Part shown: piece after piece, positions 1-7,870 of the stretch | Position numbering within the stretch: the first letter of the stretch is position 1 | Layout: every line of letters begins with the position of its first letter | Assembly: GCA_013290025.1 (NCBI GenBank) | Contig: JABCYV010000014.1 | Coordinates: 1 to 37,982, forward strand | Origin: Acidobacteriota bacterium | GTDB lineage: Bacteria > Acidobacteriota > Terriglobia > Terriglobales > Acidobacteriaceae | Length of the DNA stretch: 37,982 bases | Direction: 5' to 3' | Translations under genes and position numbers: made by a program | Notes under the pieces: generated by a model | The model's input: the letters and a program-made list of their open reading frames with translations, nothing else | Told to the model about the DNA's origin: nothing | Database searches by the model: none

Positions 1-140
1 TTTTTGTGTACCGCTCAAAACCATTCATCGTCGCCAGACTCCTCTGTTGTTTGGTCGTCGATCTCATCTGGCGCAACCTACTCTATCTTCCTGTGGAAAG
101 GGAGACCTTATTCAGACTCTCCTTAGCTCTAATGTCGGTG

Positions 141-875
141 TCAAAAGGTTCGGTTCGCCGCTGAGTCAGCCATCGACTTGGCAGCTTCGCTTTTAGTGAC
201 TACCCGTCCGTCAAACAAATGAATGCCACGTTCGGCATGCTGTGCGAAGCGGGGATCGTGAGTGACCATGCATATGGTGGCGCCTTCACGATGCAATTCG
301 CCCAACAACTCCATCACGGCGTTCGCATTCTGCGAATCGAGATTTCCGGTCGGCTCATCTGCCAGCAAGATCGATGGATTTCCCGCCAAAGCTCGGGCTA
401 CTGCCACGCGCTGCTGCTGGCCGCCTGAAAGTTGTGAGGGATAGTGCCTGGTGCGGTGGCTAATCCCCACCCGCTCTAGGGCCTGTTGCACGCGCTGCTT
501 GCGCTCCGATCCGCTCATGGCACGATAAGTCAGCGGTAATTCCACGTTTTCGTACACCGTCAGATCGCCGATGAGGTTAAAGCTCTGGAAGATGAATCCA
601 ATTTCACGGTTGCGGATAACCGCTCGCTGCGAAATATTCAGGGTCTCGACCGCTTCGCGCTTGAACAAATATTGTCCATCGCTAGGAGAATCGAGCAGCC
701 CGATGATGGACAACAGCGTCGACTTTCCGGAACCTGAGGGGCCCTCAATGGAGACGTATTCGCCTTTGCGAATCTCAAGGTCAACATCTGAGAGAGCATG
801 GGTTTCGACTTCATCGGTATAAAACACTCTCTCGATATCTTTCATCGAAATCAGAACGTCACCTGCTGCGGTCAT
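141..875 (-). CDS. ABC transporter ATP-binding protein (MacB/LolD-like)
   Basis: This is the nucleotide-binding subunit of a MacB/LolD-type exporter, 244 residues from the chosen start. It shows Walker A GPSGSGKST (residues 45-53), the Q-loop at Q97 (FIFQSFNLI), the signature LSGGQQ (149-154), Walker B ILLADE (169-174) and the H-loop histidine in MVTHD (206). The LADEPTGNLDS stretch is typical of the MacB/LolD/FtsE group. I chose the ATG at 875 because AGAGAGG precedes it at normal spacing; an in-frame ATG at 932 would add 19 residues of basic, unconserved sequence. It is the last gene of the minus-strand operon PadR-permease-adaptor-ATPase, 82 nt after the adaptor. It most likely energises the FtsX-type permease of the same operon (inference). 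The family assignment is secure; the substrate is unknown. Confidence 0.93.
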   Translation of the reverse strand: MTAAGDVLISMKDIERVFYTDEVETHALSDVDLEIRKGEYVSIEGPSGSGKSTLLSIIGLLDSPSDGQYLFKREAVETLNISQRAVIRNREIGFIFQSFNLIGDLTVYENVELPLTYRAMSGSERKQRVQQALERVGISHRTRHYPSQLSGGQQQRVAVARALAGNPSILLADEPTGNLDSQNANAVMELLGELHREGATICMVTHDPRFAQHAERGIHLFDGRVVTKSEAAKSMADSAANRTF

Positions 876-957
876 CTCGCCTCTCTTTGTGTTTCTATCT
901 CTGCTGTCGAGTCTCAAAGTCTTCCTTGGCATTTCCGAGTCCTATTAGCTTGGTAAA

Positions 958-2226
958 TTAATCCAGCCGGACCCGGTCATACTCCTCCCAACGCGACATG
1001 TCGGACAGGATCACTTGATCGCCGTCCTTCAGCCCGCCCAGGATCTCGACCGTGTTCACAGAACTGCGGCCCAGCCTTACCTGCACCCGAGACGCCGTCT
1101 TGCCATCGCCTTCCAGCTTGAACATGCCAATCGTGCTCTTCTCCTGACCGTAGGTTGGACGTCCGGCGAAGAGCACATTCGCTATGCGCTCCAAGTCAAT
1201 CGTGCCATCTACGCTCAAGTCCGGCACCGCCCCCTGGGGCAGCTCGCCATTCAGGGCCACGTCAACCGTACGCGTGCCGTTCTGCACTGACGGGTCGATT
1301 CGTATAACTTTGCCTTCGATAAGGCCGTTATGTGTGTCCACCTGCGCCGGCTGGCCAAGTTGGACATCCTTAGTCTGTGTCTCAGGAATTTTGAGTTCTG
1401 CCTTAAGGCGATTCGGGTTTGCGACTTTGGCGATTGTCGTCCCTGCCGGCACCTGCTGTCCTTCCTGCAATGTGTTGCCGTTGAGAGTCAGCTCCTGCAG
1501 AATGCCGTCCATGCCCGCGCGCACCTTCAGCATGTTTTTCTGCTTTAGCTGGAGGTCATAGATCGCTCGAGCTTCCTCCACTTTTGCTCTTTCTGCGGCA
1601 AGTTGCGCTTCCAGCTGCTTCTGCGCGTTGGTGTAGCGCTGCTCCTCGATGTCGGCGCGGATCGAAAGCTGCCGCGAACTCCCGGTGGAGAGTTTGCGCG
1701 CCTGGTCTGAGAGCACGCCCAGCTTCTCTAGCTCCTGGTCAGTCTCCGCTTTCATCCGGGCATCTTCGGCATCTTGTTCGGCTTTTGCCGTATTTGCCTT
1801 TTGGTCCAGCACCTGGCTTTGTAGGGTGACTTCCAGATTGTGGTATTGAGCCTCTTCGGCGCGAAGCTTCCACTCCGCGTCAAAAGCCTGTTGCTCCACC
1901 GTGGGGTTGCTCAGGATCACGACCACCGTATCCGCCTTCACTGGCGTGCCTGGGCGTACGAGAATCTTCTCCACGCGCCCGTCGGTGATGGTGGGGATCC
2001 AGCGGATCTCCTCGGGGTTGAGCGTACCGAGACCATGAACCTGCCTAACCATAGGCCCGCGCTTGACCGTGTCGATCCAGAGACCCGAACGGTCCACGGC
2101 CGGAGCGGCTGGCTTGAGTTTCGAAACACCCATTGTGATCCCGGTAATCAGAATCACACCTATCCCGGCATAAATGATCTGGCGCCGCCTGCGAGCCTTG
2201 CCTGCGAATGGTCGTTGAACATCCAT
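958..2226 (-). CDS. HlyD/MacA-type periplasmic adaptor subunit
   Basis: This is a membrane-fusion (periplasmic adaptor) protein of the MacA/HlyD family, 422 residues. The N-terminus is basic (KARRRR, residues 10-15) and is followed by one membrane anchor (about 17-35). A biotinyl-lipoyl-like segment follows (GRVEKILVRPGTPVKADTVV), then a long Glu/Lys/Gln-rich helical hairpin (about 95-230), a second lipoyl half (VRAGMDGILQEL) and beta-barrel segments. The ATG at 2226 has AGGA upstream and lies 16 nt after the permease stop. A TTG extension to 2346 would run back into the permease gene and encodes no plausible membrane-targeting sequence, so I discarded it. In tripartite efflux this protein would bridge the inner-membrane permease and an outer-membrane channel. 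No TolC homologue lies in the window. Confidence 0.92.
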   Translation of the reverse strand: MDVQRPFAGKARRRRQIIYAGIGVILITGITMGVSKLKPAAPAVDRSGLWIDTVKRGPMVRQVHGLGTLNPEEIRWIPTITDGRVEKILVRPGTPVKADTVVVILSNPTVEQQAFDAEWKLRAEEAQYHNLEVTLQSQVLDQKANTAKAEQDAEDARMKAETDQELEKLGVLSDQARKLSTGSSRQLSIRADIEEQRYTNAQKQLEAQLAAERAKVEEARAIYDLQLKQKNMLKVRAGMDGILQELTLNGNTLQEGQQVPAGTTIAKVANPNRLKAELKIPETQTKDVQLGQPAQVDTHNGLIEGKVIRIDPSVQNGTRTVDVALNGELPQGAVPDLSVDGTIDLERIANVLFAGRPTYGQEKSTIGMFKLEGDGKTASRVQVRLGRSSVNTVEILGGLKDGDQVILSDMSRWEEYDRVRLD

Positions 2227-2242
2227 AAGTGGTCCTGATCGG

Positions 2243-4897
2243 CTAATCCCGTAAAGCCTGCAGTGGATCTGTCCTTGTTGCGCGCCAGGCGGGCAAGAAG
2301 CATGCGGCCAGCGATGCGACCATGATGACCACGAATGCCGAGCCAAACGACATAGGGTCGCGCGGGCTCACGTTGTAGAGCAGGTATCCAAGCAGCCGTG
2401 TCGACGCGAGCGCCGCCGCTGTGCCCCCAACAATTCCGGCCGCCGTCAACGCAAGACCACGCGACATCACCAGCCGCAAAAGGTGAGATGGGGTCGCGCC
2501 TAGAGCCATACGCAACCCTAACTCGCGCGTGCTCTGCGACACCGCATACGACATCACGCCATACAATCCGATAGCAGCGAGTAGCAGCGCCAATCCGCTT
2601 AATACACCCACTAAAGTTACGGCCACGAGTTGCGGCGACGTCGACCGATCCACTTGTTCTTGCAGCGTGATTACCTCGAACAGGGCCAGGTTTCGGTCAA
2701 TCGCATGCACTTCGCGGGTCAGGGCCGCCGTCATTGCTTCTGGACTCAGCCGCGTCCGGATGTTCAAGCCGGGTCCTCTGGCGAAATTCTGGCGCAGAGG
2801 TACGTAGAAAAAGGGTTTCGGCGTCTCTCGAACGCTCTGGTATTTGGAGTTCTTCGCCACCCCAACCACCTGCATCCATCGTCCCTTGACCTGAACCCGC
2901 TCGCCAATCGGATTCCTGCCGCCCCAATACTTCGCGGCCATGGTTTCGTTGACGATCGCAACCAGAACAGACTTTTCGTCGTCTGCGCGGCTGAATTCGC
3001 GGCCCGACACCAAAGGGATGCCCATAGTCACGAAATAGTCCGGACCGACTTCGTTGTACTGGACGATGGGCTGCTCATCAGGCGGAGATTGATAGCCATC
3101 TACTGCAATCGGGGTCGAGGAAAAGCTTCCGTAGCTCAGCGGCGTCATTCGCGCAAAAGCTGCGGACTCTACGCCGGGTAGCGCCTTTACGCGATCGAGG
3201 AGTTCGTCCTGGAAATTTTGGGCCCGCTGCGGATCATATCCCGCTGCTACCAAATTGACGGTAGTATCCAGCACCTCGTGCGTCGAAAAACCCGGGCTGC
3301 TATTTCTTATCCTCTGCAGACTCTGCAGCAAGAGCCCCGCTCCAACTATCAAAACGAAACTCAGTGACACCTGCATCACCACCAGACCGGAGCGGATCCA
3401 CGCTCTCCGGCCGCTCCCGACAACGCCCGCCGATTCAGCCTTCAACGCGCCGGCCACATCAAGGTCGCGAGTTTGCAGTGCAGGAACCAGGCCGAGTAGG
3501 AGTGTCGCAATCAGGCAAACCCCGGCGCTGAGCGCCAGCACGCGCCAATCGATTTCGCCCGCCAGGTGCATCGCCACGCCCCCGCGGGCGGGGAGGAGCA
3601 GCACTAGGGCGTGACGCCACCAGTGCGCAACCAGCAGTCCACCGGCTGCGCCAAAGGCCGCGAGGATCAGCCCTTCCGTCACCAGTTGCCTCACCAAGCG
3701 GCCGCGACGTGCGCCGATGGCCAGCCGAACAGTCATTTCGTGACGTCGCGCGAAGGACCTGACCAGCAGGAGATTGCCAACGTTGGCGCACGCGATGAGC
3801 AGGACAAAAACGACCACCGCGAGCATGATTTCCAGCGTGGAGAGCAGAGTCTTGGCATTGTTGAACGGTGTTTGCCATAAGGGCCACAGCTTGATGCTGC
3901 GGCCGCGGTTCGTATCCGGATAGTCCTTCTCCAATCGTCTCGCCACTGCGGCAATCTCTTGCTGCGCTTGCTCGCGGGTCACGCCGGGTTTCAGCCGCGC
4001 GTAGGCTTCGATCCAACGTGCGCCGCGATCCTCCAGTTTGTACCCGCCCGCTTCGAAGATCTCTTCCATGGACGCCGGCACCCAGAACTGCATCGCCCAG
4101 CCGACGAAGGTGCCGTAGAAACCCTTTGGCGCAACGCCAACAATCGTGTGCAGCACACCATTGAGCCGCTGTGTCTTGCCAATGATCTGAGGGTCACCCT
4201 TGAATCGTCCTTGCCATAGCTGGTAACTGATCACCGTCAGCGGGTGAGCGCTGCGTCCGGAGTCCTCGCCCGGCTCGAATCCGCGGCCAAGAATTGGACG
4301 GACCCCGATGGCATCAAAGTAGTTCGCCGATACGATGCTCCCAGTAGTGACCTCAGCGCGGTCCCCGATACTCAGAGTGGTGCCGGTGATTTTGGTCACA
4401 ATAAATGAGTCAACCAGCGTGCAACTCCTCTGCAAATCGAGGAAATCTGGCCACGAAAGGTCGGTATCGTCCGGGTCGCCGCGTGCCGTTCCAGTAAGAG
4501 CGAACAGCCGCTCCTGGTGAGCTACCGCTGGGTAGGGACGGAACAAGATCCCTTCAATCCAACTGAAAACCGCGGCATTGGCGCCGATTCCCAGGGTCAA
4601 GCAAAGAATCGCCAGGATGGAAAAACCCGGACTGCGCCAGAGCATGCGGAAGCCGAAGCGGAGGTCAGCGAAGAAGCTGTGTATGCCATGAAAGCTTCGG
4701 GTCTCGCGGCACTGTTCTTTGTAGTTCTCGATTCCACCGAACTCGAGCTGTGCCCGTCGCTCGGCTTCCGCTATAGGCACGCCTGAGCGCTGCAGGTCGG
4801 CGGCACGTTCCGCCATATGAAACCGCAGTTCCTCTTCCATGGAGTGATCAAGGCGCTCGCGGCGGAACAGCCGATCGAGGACGAACCGCATCGGCAT
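2243..4897 (-). CDS. ADOP-type duplicated FtsX/MacB permease
   Basis: This 884-residue permease has the architecture of the acidobacterial duplicated orphan permease (ADOP) family. A soluble N-terminal segment (1-75, with EEELRFHMAERAADL and a FGG motif) is followed by a first TM near 93-115 (FSILAILCLTLGIGANAAVFS), a MacB-like periplasmic domain and an FtsX domain of three TMs. A second periplasmic domain and a second FtsX domain (about 760-880, LGLRMALGATPSHLLRLV) complete it. The ATG at 4897 has GGAGG eight bases upstream and starts 3 nt after the PadR stop, so coupled translation is likely. ADOP proteins are usually found beside PadR regulators without their own ATPase (family knowledge). 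Here an adaptor and an ATPase follow directly. The substrate is unknown; export of a toxic compound, peptide or lipoprotein is the usual guess for MacB relatives. Confidence 0.93.
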   Translation of the reverse strand: MPMRFVLDRLFRRERLDHSMEEELRFHMAERAADLQRSGVPIAEAERRAQLEFGGIENYKEQCRETRSFHGIHSFFADLRFGFRMLWRSPGFSILAILCLTLGIGANAAVFSWIEGILFRPYPAVAHQERLFALTGTARGDPDDTDLSWPDFLDLQRSCTLVDSFIVTKITGTTLSIGDRAEVTTGSIVSANYFDAIGVRPILGRGFEPGEDSGRSAHPLTVISYQLWQGRFKGDPQIIGKTQRLNGVLHTIVGVAPKGFYGTFVGWAMQFWVPASMEEIFEAGGYKLEDRGARWIEAYARLKPGVTREQAQQEIAAVARRLEKDYPDTNRGRSIKLWPLWQTPFNNAKTLLSTLEIMLAVVVFVLLIACANVGNLLLVRSFARRHEMTVRLAIGARRGRLVRQLVTEGLILAAFGAAGGLLVAHWWRHALVLLLPARGGVAMHLAGEIDWRVLALSAGVCLIATLLLGLVPALQTRDLDVAGALKAESAGVVGSGRRAWIRSGLVVMQVSLSFVLIVGAGLLLQSLQRIRNSSPGFSTHEVLDTTVNLVAAGYDPQRAQNFQDELLDRVKALPGVESAAFARMTPLSYGSFSSTPIAVDGYQSPPDEQPIVQYNEVGPDYFVTMGIPLVSGREFSRADDEKSVLVAIVNETMAAKYWGGRNPIGERVQVKGRWMQVVGVAKNSKYQSVRETPKPFFYVPLRQNFARGPGLNIRTRLSPEAMTAALTREVHAIDRNLALFEVITLQEQVDRSTSPQLVAVTLVGVLSGLALLLAAIGLYGVMSYAVSQSTRELGLRMALGATPSHLLRLVMSRGLALTAAGIVGGTAAALASTRLLGYLLYNVSPRDPMSFGSAFVVIMVASLAACFLPAWRATRTDPLQALRD

Positions 4898-4900
4898 GGA

Positions 4901-5242
4901 TCAGACCTCCTCCGGACGCGCATCCAGCACCGTAGCCATCGCCGAAGCAAGCCGGTTCCAGGTATCGGTTTGCTCGCGCAGGCGCTTTTCACCCTTCCGC
5001 GTCAGTCGGTAATACTTGGCTCGCCGATTGTTTTCGGAAACGCCCCATTCCGATGTCAGCATGCCCTTTTCTTCCAGCCGGTAAAGCGCCGGGTATAGAG
5101 CACCCTGTTCCACCTCGAACGCGCCTCGGGAAATTTGCTGAATGCGGAGCATCACTCCGAATCCATGCAACGATCCCAATGATGCTGCCTTTAGGATCAA
5201 CAGGTCGAGCGTGCCCGGGAGAATGTCAGAAGAGTTGGTCAT
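4901..5242 (-). CDS. PadR family transcriptional regulator
   Basis: This is a 113-residue PadR-type winged-helix regulator. The N-terminal helix carries LPGTLDLLILKAA, followed by the HGFGVMLRIQQ recognition region, the diagnostic EQGALYPALYRLEEKGML stretch and a wing with the RRAKYYRLTRKGEKRL motif. A short C-terminal helix would serve for dimerisation. I chose the ATG at 5242 because AGGGAGG lies just upstream and the protein then begins exactly like other short PadR proteins. A longer reading frame back to 5434 passes through the promoter and palindromes. It heads the four-gene efflux operon and probably represses it by binding the palindromes at 5248-5300 (inference). The ligand is unknown. 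Confidence 0.93.
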   Translation of the reverse strand: MTNSSDILPGTLDLLILKAASLGSLHGFGVMLRIQQISRGAFEVEQGALYPALYRLEEKGMLTSEWGVSENNRRAKYYRLTRKGEKRLREQTDTWNRLASAMATVLDARPEEV

Positions 5243-5247
5243 TGGCC

Positions 5248-5300
5248 TCCCTAAGTGACTTAGGGAAGCTACCATGCGCTCCCCTAAGCTGTCAAGGGGA
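5248..5300 (-). promoter_or_regulatory. Promoter with two operator-like palindromes upstream of padR operon
   Basis: On the minus strand a consensus -35 TTGACA (5290-5295) is followed after 18 nt by a -10-like TAGCTT (5266-5271). A perfect 9+1+9 inverted repeat TCCCTAAGTGACTTAGGGA occupies 5248-5266, just downstream of the -10 box and touching it. A second, looser palindrome (TCCCCT at 5280-5285, AGGGGA at 5295-5300) overlaps the -35 box. Both contain the CCCTAAG word. The layout suits autorepression by the PadR protein encoded immediately downstream. The palindromes are directly visible; their use as operators is inferred. Confidence 0.6.
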
Positions 5301-5507
5301 GTCCAACAATGATTTAATTTCACCGAGGACTGACTTGCGAACGAAGTACACTCCTCCCCAGGGCACGATGAAATCCAGAATCGCAACGCGGAAATGTATT
5401 TTCCCCCGCGAAGTCTCCGTCGGGCGAATTGCAAAACGTGAACAGTACGCAGGCAGACCCGGCTTTACGGGTGGCCCATTGCAAGGTTATGATTTTGAAG
5501 GGTAGGG

Positions 5508-5539
5508 CGTAGTTGGTTGGAGCGCTATCTTGACACGGA
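5508..5539 (+). pseudogene. Decayed 5' fragment of tRNA-Val
   Basis: The stretch beginning CGTAG, then TTGGTTGGAGCGCTATC and TTGACACGGA, matches the D-arm to anticodon part of the intact tRNA-Val at 5615-5691. It differs by loss of four bases (CTCA) in the D-stem and three substitutions. The match stops right after the anticodon loop; the following sequence does not resemble a T-arm or acceptor stem. It cannot fold as a tRNA. It may be the remnant of an earlier tRNA copy or of a recombination event at this locus. Confidence 0.55.
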
Positions 5540-5558
5540 GCCCTGTGGGCCTTGCGAG

Positions 5559-5583
5559 CGATTAGAATTTTGGGGTCTAATCG
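5559..5583. repeat. Inverted repeat (8-bp stem, 9-nt loop)
   Basis: CGATTAGA (5559-5566) and TCTAATCG (5576-5583) are perfect inverted copies separated by nine bases. The hairpin lies between the decayed tRNA fragment and the intact tRNA-Val, 31 nt upstream of the tRNA. A few T residues follow, but the stem is AT-rich and there is no proper T-run, so I do not call it a terminator. Confidence 0.45.
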
Positions 5584-5614
5584 TTTGAGTCGGAAATGTT
5601 GCCCCATTCGCTAT

Positions 5615-5691
5615 AGGCCCGTAGCTCAGTTGGTTAGAGCGCTTCCTTGACACGGAAGAGGTCGATGGTTCGAGTCCATTCGGGCCTACCA
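5615..5691 (+). tRNA. tRNA-Val (anticodon GAC)
   Basis: The 77-nt sequence folds into a standard cloverleaf. The acceptor stem is AGGCCCG/CGGGCCT, the D-arm is GCTC...GAGC, and the anticodon stem CTTCC/GGAAG encloses loop TTGACAC with anticodon GAC (5649-5651). The T-arm is GATGG TTCGAGT CCATT. Discriminator A and an encoded CCA complete it at 5691. GAC decodes GUC/GUU valine codons. Its 3' half and about 40 nt of downstream sequence recur at 7787-7870, which suggests that the gene served as an integration site. Confidence 0.95.
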
Positions 5692-5731
5692 TTTTCAAGT
5701 CGCCGCGCCATTTTCTACCTGGAATTCCCTG
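5647..5731 (+). repeat. Left copy of tRNA-derived direct repeat (possible attL)
   Basis: From the anticodon loop of tRNA-Val through its 3' end and about 40 nt beyond, this stretch is nearly identical to 7787-7870. There are only a few substitutions and short indels, for example one G lost in the acceptor stem of the right copy. Repeats of a tRNA 3' half flanking a foreign segment are the classical signature of tRNA-targeted integration (established knowledge). Here the shared sequence extends past the tRNA. Confidence 0.7.
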
Positions 5732-5790
5732 CCTGTGTTGCCGCCGCAACAGTATAAAGTTGAATTCTAAAAGAGTTCCTTGCCGTTTCA

Positions 5791-6579
5791 ATGAATGAGC
5801 GCCATAGCAATCCGGCATCGCCTGTGTACGATCGGGCGCTGCTCTTGCACGGCTCCAAACGCAATGAAATGCTGACTCTTGCGGAAATTGAGCAGTACGG
5901 ACTCGATAGCTTCGCCCACGCCGACTACATCAGCATCTACGGAATGCCGCCGCGAGAATGGTACCGCCACGGCATCCGTCTGCTCGGGCGCACGGCGGTA
6001 GAGTGCACACGTGAAGCGCTCGGCGAACGAATTGGTCTCGATGTTGCCTCAGTGGCCGCACGTATGCCATCGAATCAATTGGTGGTAATCGATCCCTTCG
6101 CAGGCTCCTGCAACACGCTGTTTTGGATTTTGCGCCACCTGCCGAATTCAGAGGGCGTCGCCTTCGAATCCGACCCGCAGGTCTTCGAACTCACGCTGCG
6201 CAACCTCGCGGCCCTTGATCTAAGGATCGAACTTGTCCACGGCGACTATGTAAGGCTCGTTGAGAGCGCCGCGTGCCGGAGGATCGAGGCATTGTCGCCT
6301 TCGTCGCACCTCCATGGGGCACCGCCCTAGATGAAGTGCAAGGCTTGGACCTTGGCCGCACTACACCTCCAATCAGCGAAGTTATCGAGCAAAATTGCGC
6401 GTCAATTCCCGAAGCAAAACATCCTTTTTGCGACGCAGATTTACGAGAAGGTCAGCGCCCCTTCATTGACTCAGTTTCAAACGCGGCTCGATTGGACCGA
6501 ACTGCGCATCTACGACATCAACGAGAAAGGCCGGAACCACGGTATTCTTCTGGGAACGAAAGGTTGGGCGCCTCGGTAG
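5791..6579 (+). pseudogene. Frameshifted class I SAM-dependent methyltransferase (Tgs1-like motifs)
   Basis: A methyltransferase-like protein can be read only by joining three segments. Frame 1 from ATG 5791 gives motif I (VVIDPFAGSCNTLF) and motif II (GVAFESDPQVFELTLRNL). At about 6266-6272 the reading must move to another frame for motif IV (IVAFVAPPWGTALDEVQG). At about 6390 an extra C returns it to frame 1 for the tail (KIARQFPKQNILFATQIYEKV ... GTKGW, stop at 6577-6579). The two shifts cancel. The DPFAG and APPWG motifs recall the Tgs1 / RNA cap guanine-N2 methyltransferase group, but the substrate cannot be told. As it stands, the continuous frame ends at 6330 without motif IV. Either this is a decayed gene inside the tRNA-bounded segment, or the read contains two indel errors. 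Confidence 0.65.
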
Positions 6580-6669
6580 AAGGTACACGCGCGAAACATA
6601 TCAGCTAATAATGCACCGTGGGCACTAGGCGACTCCACAATCAACACATCGCGCTAACCTAGGAGGCGC

Positions 6670-7632
6670 ATGAGAGTTCTGTTCCTACTCTTGCTTTCAA
6701 TCACAAGCGCCGTGACTTTCGCACAAGACTATCCAACGAAGCCCGTGCGCATGATCGAGCCGTTCGGGGCGGGCGGTGGACCCGATCTGTTGGGCCGTGC
6801 CCTCGCCCAAAAGCTCGCTGAGCTTTGGGGCCTGCCCGTGACAGTCGAGAACCACCCCGGCGAGGGAAGTACCGCAGCCCCCGCCTTGGTCGCGAAGTCG
6901 CCCGCCGATGGTTACACGCTGCTCATAAGCACCAGCGCTCAGGCATACAGCGCCGCGCTTTTGAAGAATCTGCCGTATGACCCGTTGAAGGATTTCATCC
7001 CGGTTACTCCGCTCACCAGCCAGCCCTACGTGTTAGTTGCAGGCAAGCTGGCTGGCATCACCACCATCGGCGAGCTTGTCGCGGCGGCGAAGGCGAAGCC
7101 GCGTGTGCTGAAGTTTGGCTCTTCTGGCTTGGGCACCGGCACGCACTTGGGCGTCCTGAAATTCAATCAAGCGGCGGGCATTAAGGCGGTACACGTGCCC
7201 GCCCAAATGGGCGACGCGATCACCGACACAATCGCCAATACGGTCGCAGGGCGTACTGATTACCTGCTGGCACCCATTCCGCTCGCCCTTCCCGACGTCC
7301 GTGCGGGCAGGCTCCGCGCGCTAGGCGTGACCACTGCGCGGCGCTCGGCCCTGTTACCGGAGGTGCCGACAATCGCGGAGGCGGGCGTTGCCGGATTCGA
7401 CTTCCCAATTTGGTATGGAATATGGGTCCCGGCTGGCACTCCGGCAGGAGTAGTGGACAAGCTTGCGAAGGGCATCGGGCGCATGCTCGCCGGGCCCGAT
7501 CTACGCGAATGGGTTGCTAAGCACGGGGGCGAGCCGATGAGCATGACGCAGCTTGAGTTCGCGCGCTTCGTGCTGAGCGAGAGTGAAAGCGCGGCGCGTA
7601 TCATCGAAGCTGCTGGGATCAAACCTCAATAA
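6670..7632 (+). CDS. TctC/Bug family tripartite tricarboxylate transporter substrate-binding protein
   Basis: This is a 320-residue periplasmic solute-binding protein of the Bug (TctC) family. A signal peptide (residues 1-18, MRVLFLLLLSITSAVTFA|QD) is followed by the family start YPTKPVRMIEPFGAGGGPD, then VTVENHPGEGSTAAP, ADGYTLL, LPYDPLKDFIPVTPL, and a C-terminal GIWVPAGTPAGVVDKL stretch. AGGAGG sits at 6661-6666, four bases before the ATG. Bug proteins bind carboxylates or related small molecules, usually for a TctA/TctB membrane pair. Neither membrane gene is present, so this is an orphan member, as is common in the family. It lies between the two tRNA-derived repeats, so it may be cargo of that segment. 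The ligand cannot be predicted. Confidence 0.9.
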   Translation: MRVLFLLLLSITSAVTFAQDYPTKPVRMIEPFGAGGGPDLLGRALAQKLAELWGLPVTVENHPGEGSTAAPALVAKSPADGYTLLISTSAQAYSAALLKNLPYDPLKDFIPVTPLTSQPYVLVAGKLAGITTIGELVAAAKAKPRVLKFGSSGLGTGTHLGVLKFNQAAGIKAVHVPAQMGDAITDTIANTVAGRTDYLLAPIPLALPDVRAGRLRALGVTTARRSALLPEVPTIAEAGVAGFDFPIWYGIWVPAGTPAGVVDKLAKGIGRMLAGPDLREWVAKHGGEPMSMTQLEFARFVLSESESAARIIEAAGIKPQ

Positions 7633-7786
7633 GCGCGACGCTACATTTCCCAGCGGGCCAGTTACGTATGCGCGTTGAAGCTACCCGCGATTCCTATCTG
7701 TGATGCTTACCTGTGATCGCAGTGTAACGATTATAGAGAGTATGCTCGATACGGTCTAAGTTGTTATCTTTCCTGTCGGTGGTAGG

Positions 7787-7870
7787 TTGACACGGAAGAG
7801 GTCGATGGTTCGAGTCCATTCGGCCTACCACTTCAAGTCGCCGCCCCATGTTCTACCCAGAATCTCCTGG
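7787..7870 (+). repeat. Right copy of tRNA-derived direct repeat (possible attR), includes tRNA-Val 3' fragment
   Basis: 7787-7830 repeats the anticodon loop to CCA of tRNA-Val (TTGACACGGAAGAGG ... GGCCTACCA) with one base lost in the acceptor strand. 7831-7870 repeats the downstream flank (CTTCAAGTCGCCGC, TTCTACCCAGAAT) with scattered changes. No 5' tRNA half precedes it, so it is not a functional tRNA. The gene-free interval 7633-8017 holds only this element; I see nothing else in it. Confidence 0.7.

Noticed and set aside
5559-5583. Rho-independent terminator before tRNA-Val
   Set aside because: The 8-bp stem is AT-rich and lacks a following T-run; recorded only as an inverted repeat.
5692-7786. 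Integrase or transposase in the tRNA-bounded segment
   Set aside because: All frames were read for tyrosine or serine recombinase and DDE motifs; none was seen.
7787-7830. Second tRNA-Val gene
   Set aside because: Only the anticodon loop, T-arm and a damaged acceptor strand are present; the 5' half is missing, so it is a fragment.
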